Positions 60,923 through 64,000 of a stretch of 64,000 nt of DNA are shown here, in pieces. The stretch spans positions 154,382 to 218,381 of the forward strand of contig NZ_JSAK01000017.1 of assembly GCF_000802965.1 (NCBI RefSeq). The letters run 5' to 3'. The notes beneath the pieces were generated by a model. The model was not told the DNA's origin. It made no database searches and worked only from the letters and a program-made list of their open reading frames with translations. This DNA is from Pseudomonas fluorescens (GTDB lineage Bacteria > Pseudomonadota > Gammaproteobacteria > Pseudomonadales > Pseudomonadaceae). Numbering within the stretch: position 1 is the first letter of the stretch; each line of letters starts with the position of its first letter. The translations under genes and the position numbers were made by a program.

Positions 60923-61803
60923 AGCGTTTCGGTTTTTCAAAATTGATGCTGGTGCTCGGCCTGTCGTTCATCTACTTGCCGATGCTGATTCTGGTGATCT
61001 ACTCGTTCAACGCCTCGAAACTGGTGACGGTGTGGGGTGGCTGGTCGTTCAAGTGGTACGCCGGCCTGCTCGACAACACACAGTTGATGGGCTCGGTGGT
61101 GCGCTCGCTGGAAATCGCCTGCTACACCGCGATTGCCGCGGTAGCACTGGGGACGCTGGCGGCATTCGTGTTGACTCGCGTTACGCGCTTCAAGGGCCGC
61201 ACGCTGTTCGGCGGCCTTGTGACCGCGCCATTGGTAATGCCTGAGGTGATTACCGGTCTGTCGCTGTTGCTGCTGTTCGTGGCCATGGCGCAGTTGATCG
61301 GCTGGCCGATGGAGCGTGGCATCGTGACGATCTGGATCGCCCACACCACGTTTTGTGCCGCTTACGTGGCAGTGGTAGTCTCCGCCCGCCTTCGCGAGCT
61401 GGACCTGTCCATCGAAGAAGCGGCCATGGACCTCGGGGCGAAACCGTTCAAGGTATTTTTCCTGATCACCATTCCGATGATTGCGCCATCACTGGCGGCC
61501 GGCGGCATGATGTCGTTTGCCCTGTCGCTGGATGACCTGGTGCTGGCGAGCTTCGTCTCCGGTCCGGGTTCCACGACTCTGCCGATGGAAGTGTTCTCAG
61601 CGGTGCGTCTGGGCGTGAAGCCGGAGATCAACGCTGTGGCCAGTCTGATTTTGTTGGCCGTGTCGATCGTGACTTTCATGGTCTGGTACTTCAGCCGCCG
61701 CGCCGAAGCCAGCCGTAAACGCGCGATCCAGGAAGCGATGGAACAGACGGCGAGCGAGTCGTGGCAACAACCGAAGAAGCAAATGGTAGAAGCGACGGCC
61801 TAA
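60919..61803 (+). CDS. potI: Polyamine ABC transporter permease, PotI-like
   Basis: 294 residues with six predicted membrane segments. LVLGLSFIYLPMLILVIYSF is the first; the EAA loop is EEAAMDLGAKPFKVFFLITIP; SFALSLDDLVLASFVSGPG is the PotI pattern. The C-terminal tail is charged. A REP pair separates it from the binding-protein gene. Confidence 0.93.
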   Translation: MKRFGFSKLMLVLGLSFIYLPMLILVIYSFNASKLVTVWGGWSFKWYAGLLDNTQLMGSVVRSLEIACYTAIAAVALGTLAAFVLTRVTRFKGRTLFGGLVTAPLVMPEVITGLSLLLLFVAMAQLIGWPMERGIVTIWIAHTTFCAAYVAVVVSARLRELDLSIEEAAMDLGAKPFKVFFLITIPMIAPSLAAGGMMSFALSLDDLVLASFVSGPGSTTLPMEVFSAVRLGVKPEINAVASLILLAVSIVTFMVWYFSRRAEASRKRAIQEAMEQTASESWQQPKKQMVEATA

Positions 61804-61821
61804 GCCGCCGCCGAGTTAACT

Positions 61822-61914
61822 GTGGCGAGGGAGCTTGCTCCCGCTGGGCTGCGAAGCGGCCCCCAAAATCTTGTGAGCGCTACGCACTCAAGCGCGAGCA
61901 AGCTCGCTCGCCAC
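61822..61914. repeat. REP pair inside the ABC operon
   Basis: Arms GTGGCGAGGGAGCTTGC and GCGAGCAAGCTCGCTCGCCA, with two changes in the right arm. It sits between the permease and binding-protein genes, a typical place for 3' protection or attenuation. Confidence 0.9.
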
Positions 61915-61953
61915 AGGTTTTGTGTTCTGAATAAGAAAAATGGAGTTGTACCG

Positions 61954-63051
61954 ATGAAAATGTTTGGCAGGACTCTGCTGACACTGTCCTTATTGGGCGC
62001 GATCGCCTCAGGCGCCCAGGCCAATGACAAGGTTCTGCGCGTCTATAACTGGTCGGATTACATTGCCCCGGACACCGTCAAGAAGTTCGAAGACGAGACC
62101 GGGATCCAAGTGACCTACGATGTGTTCGACAGTAATGAAACCCTTGAAGCACGCCTGCTGGCAGGCAAATCCGGCTACGACCTCGTCGTGCCGTCCAACA
62201 GTTTCCTGGCCAAGCAGATCAAGGCTGGCGTCTATCAGGAGCTGGACAAATCCAAGCTGCCGAACTGGAAGAATCTCAATCCGGTGCTGCTGAAAAACGC
62301 CTCCGCCAGCGACCCAGATAACGGCCACGCGTTCCCGTACATGTGGGGTTCGATCGGCATCGGCTTCAACCCGGAAAAGGTCAAGGAAGTGCTCGGGGCC
62401 AACGCGCCGACCAACTCCTGGGACTTGCTGTTCAAACCGGAAAACGCGGAAAAACTCAAAGCCTGCGGAATCAGTTTCCTTGATTCGCCGACCGAAATGA
62501 TCCCTGCTGCCCTGCACTACCTGGGCTACCCGGTGAACGATCAGGACAAGGCGCACATCGCCGAAGCCGAGGCGCTGTTCATGAAGATTCGCCCGTCGGT
62601 GGCGTACTTCCATTCGTCGAAGTACATCTCCGACCTGGCCAACGGCAACATCTGCGTGGCCGTCGGTTATTCCGGTGACGTGCTGCAGGCCAAGGCCCGC
62701 GCCCAGGAAGCCGGGGACAAGGTGAAGATCGACTACAGCATCCCGAAAGAAGGCGCCGGCAGTTTCTACGACATGGTCGCGATCCCGCGCGATGCCGCCA
62801 ATGTCGAGAACGCTTACCTGTTCATGAACTTCCTGATGCGCCCGGACATCATCGCCGAGATCACCAACAACATCGGCTACAGCAACGCCAACGCGGCGGC
62901 TACGCCGTTGGTGGATGAAGCGATTCGCAACGAACCGGGCTCGTACCCGCCCGAAGCGGTGATGGCCACGTTGTATGCCATTCCTGACCAGCCGATAGCC
63001 GTGCAGCGGATCATGACCCGTGGCTGGACCAAGGTGAAACTCGGTAAATAG
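61954..63051 (+). CDS. potF: Polyamine-binding periplasmic protein
   Basis: 365 residues with a signal peptide ending GAQA. The mature N-terminus [20 protein letters not shown] is the PotF/PotD/SpuD type, and [31 protein letters not shown] and [19 protein letters not shown] are typical of the ligand pocket. It hands putrescine or spermidine to the upstream permeases. GGAG lies about 12 bases before the ATG. The gene ends before a REP pair and a strong terminator. Confidence 0.94.
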   Translation: MKMFGRTLLTLSLLGAIASGAQANDKVLRVYNWSDYIAPDTVKKFEDETGIQVTYDVFDSNETLEARLLAGKSGYDLVVPSNSFLAKQIKAGVYQELDKSKLPNWKNLNPVLLKNASASDPDNGHAFPYMWGSIGIGFNPEKVKEVLGANAPTNSWDLLFKPENAEKLKACGISFLDSPTEMIPAALHYLGYPVNDQDKAHIAEAEALFMKIRPSVAYFHSSKYISDLANGNICVAVGYSGDVLQAKARAQEAGDKVKIDYSIPKEGAGSFYDMVAIPRDAANVENAYLFMNFLMRPDIIAEITNNIGYSNANAAATPLVDEAIRNEPGSYPPEAVMATLYAIPDQPIAVQRIMTRGWTKVKLGK

Positions 63052-63061
63052 CCCTGCTTCT

Positions 63062-63144
63062 GTAGGAGCTGCCGCAGGCTGCGATCTTTTGATTTTGCTT
63101 TTTTAGATCAAGATCAAAAGATCGCAGCCTTCGGCAGCTCCTAC
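63062..63144. repeat. REP pair, GCTGCCGAAGGCTGCGATC family
   Basis: Arms GTAGGAGCTGCCGCAGGCTG and CAGCCTTCGGCAGCTCCTAC around TTTTGATTTTGCTTTTTTAG. Confidence 0.92.
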
Positions 63145-63228
63145 AGAGGGTTGCATACATTTTTATATTCATGCAGCGCCTTACCACCGCTGCATCGCTC
63201 ACCTGGCTCCTCGGTTAAGGTGAAGTTT

Positions 63229-63251
63229 GGCGCCCTCGGGCGCCTTTTTTT
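63229..63251 (+). terminator. Rho-independent terminator
   Basis: GGCGCCC TC GGGCGCC followed by seven Ts; a 7-bp stem with a very short loop, downstream of potF. Confidence 0.93.
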
Positions 63252-63259
63252 GTTAGCGA

Positions 63260-63799
63260 TCAAACGCCGCCCAACGGCCACTCTGCCAACGCGCGATAGC
63301 GGCCCTTGTGGGATTCGAACAGGGTGAAGCGATCGGCGCGCAGGATAAATTCGGGGGGCGTAGCGGACTCGGGAACCGGTGCCCGATAGTCACGCGCCAA
63401 GGTCAAATGCGGACGAAATTCCCGTGGCGCATCTTCCAGACCAAACGGCAATAACGCCTGTTCCAGGTCATACACCAGCCGCAACAATGCCGGTGGCGCC
63501 TGCTCGGGCGCCAGCACGAGGACCCCTGCCCTGCGCCAGACATCCAGCCGATCAAGCGCCACGGTCAGGCGCTCACCCGGCGTGCGCACCGACGCGGCCG
63601 CCGCGCAGATGTCCGCGATCTGCGCGATCCCCACAGAGCCCAAAAACTTCAAAGTCAGATGAAAATTCTCAACCGGCACCGGGCGACCGCTGCGCAATTG
63701 CAAGGCGCTACGCCAATGGGCGATGACCTTGCGTTGTGCAGGTGGGCAGTCCAGCGCGAAGAACAGCCGTTTGAACGGTTCGCGGGATTCGTCATTCAT
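63260..63799 (-). CDS. thpR: RNA 2',3'-cyclic phosphodiesterase
   Basis: 179 residues of the 2H phosphoesterase family. Both H-x-T motifs are present (FHLTLKFLG and PHLTLARDY). The enzyme opens 2',3'-cyclic RNA ends; older name LigT. RLFFALDCPPAQRKVIAHW is the family start. ATG 63799 gives the normal length; the longer frame is REP-derived. It is convergent with potF. Confidence 0.94.
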   Translation of the reverse strand: MNDESREPFKRLFFALDCPPAQRKVIAHWRSALQLRSGRPVPVENFHLTLKFLGSVGIAQIADICAAAASVRTPGERLTVALDRLDVWRRAGVLVLAPEQAPPALLRLVYDLEQALLPFGLEDAPREFRPHLTLARDYRAPVPESATPPEFILRADRFTLFESHKGRYRALAEWPLGGV

Positions 63800-63853
63800 G
63801 CATGACACCTCAGCGGGATATCGCATGAGTGTACAAAGAAATCGCTTGAACCT

Positions 63854-63947
63854 GTGGCGAGGGAGCTTGCTCCCGCTGGGCTGCGCAGCGGCCCCGACCA
63901 TTTTGTGAGCGCTGCGCACTCAAGCGGGAGCAAGCTCCCTCGCCACG
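63854..63947. repeat. REP pair, GTGGCGAGGGAG family
   Basis: Arms GTGGCGAGGGAGCTTGCTCC and GGGAGCAAGCTCCCTCGCC around GACCATTTTGTGAGCGCTGC, between thpR and the next minus-strand gene. Confidence 0.92.
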
Positions 63948-63957
63948 GGTTGTATCC

Positions 63958-64000
63958 CTACAGGGCCAACGGCGCTCGCTCACACAACGTGTTCAACGCC
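63958..64000 (-). CDS. C-terminal end of a minus-strand gene
   Basis: A minus-strand frame enters from the right edge and stops at TAG (63958-63960), reading ALNTLCERAPLAL. Only 13 residues are visible, so it is not named. The position right after a REP pair and the plain end of the frame suggest a real gene end. Confidence 0.4.
   Translation of the reverse strand, partial: ALNTLCERAPLAL

Overview
The window reads as a chromosomal segment of a fluorescent Pseudomonas (P. fluorescens complex). The evidence is high-GC coding with Pseudomonas-typical proteins, about 24 REP-type palindromic loci of three sequence families, A-rich CA leaders of the Hfq/Crc type, and polyamine and cyanate catabolism sets. 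I see no rRNA, tRNA, CRISPR, prophage or insertion sequence. Genes fill most of the window; the ends cut one gene on each side (2-226 and 63958-64000).

Layout, left half. 1-2210: tail of a HEAT-repeat protein, an FKBP prolyl isomerase, and a cytosolic protealysin-like metalloprotease overlapping its emfourin-type inhibitor. 2361-5356: citrate/tricarballylate-type symporter, a solute-binding protein and a convergent LysR regulator. 5516-8515: Kef-type antiporter and an AlkC-type DNA glycosylase. 8707-15016: a tightly overlapping operon of thermostable-hemolysin-family protein, AMP-dependent ligase, heme-oxygenase-like di-iron enzyme, SDR, TPR lipoprotein-like secreted protein and an OmpR/QseC-type two-component pair; this is the best candidate for an undescribed pathway. 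15099-19599: LysR, GMC oxidoreductase and MHS-family transporter. 19705-25043: L-lactate dehydrogenase, DUF427 protein, topoisomerase III, acetyltransferase and a small conserved protein. 25355-27547: cynR/cynS/cynT cyanate detoxification. 27592-30199: ProA-like dehydrogenase, DoxX protein and a Fic C-terminal remnant next to an AT-rich scar.

Layout, right half. 30381-32538: nitrilase and GlxA-type regulator. 32675-35783: an operon of a solute-binding protein, a protein I cannot assign and an IPNS-type 2-oxoglutarate oxygenase. 36105-39672: four-gene cell-envelope sugar cluster (epimerase, polyprenyl-phosphate glycosyltransferase, LAB_N membrane protein, ArnT/PMT-like transferase), which could add uronic acid to LPS. 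39845-42961: SleB-type hydrolase, CAP protein and chromate transporter. 43354-47072: first gamma-glutamyl-polyamine pair (glutamine-synthetase-like plus PuuB-like oxidase) and a DeoR regulator. 47256-52135: mostly small secreted or membrane proteins, including a CigR-like protein and a Gly/His-rich protein, plus a structured RNA leader. 52311-63051: main polyamine locus: PuuR/PauR, PuuB, PuuC, gamma-glutamylpolyamine synthetase, PuuD and a PotGHIF-type ABC importer. 63260-63799: RNA 2',3'-cyclic phosphodiesterase ThpR.

How it works together: the polyamine genes form a coherent route from uptake (ABC) through gamma-glutamylation, oxidation, aldehyde dehydrogenation and hydrolysis to GABA-type products, under a PuuR-type repressor. 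Cyanase with carbonic anhydrase, nitrilase, lactate dehydrogenase, GMC oxidase and several symporters suit a soil or rhizosphere generalist. Product names rest on my reading of motifs and remembered family sequences; no database search was run.
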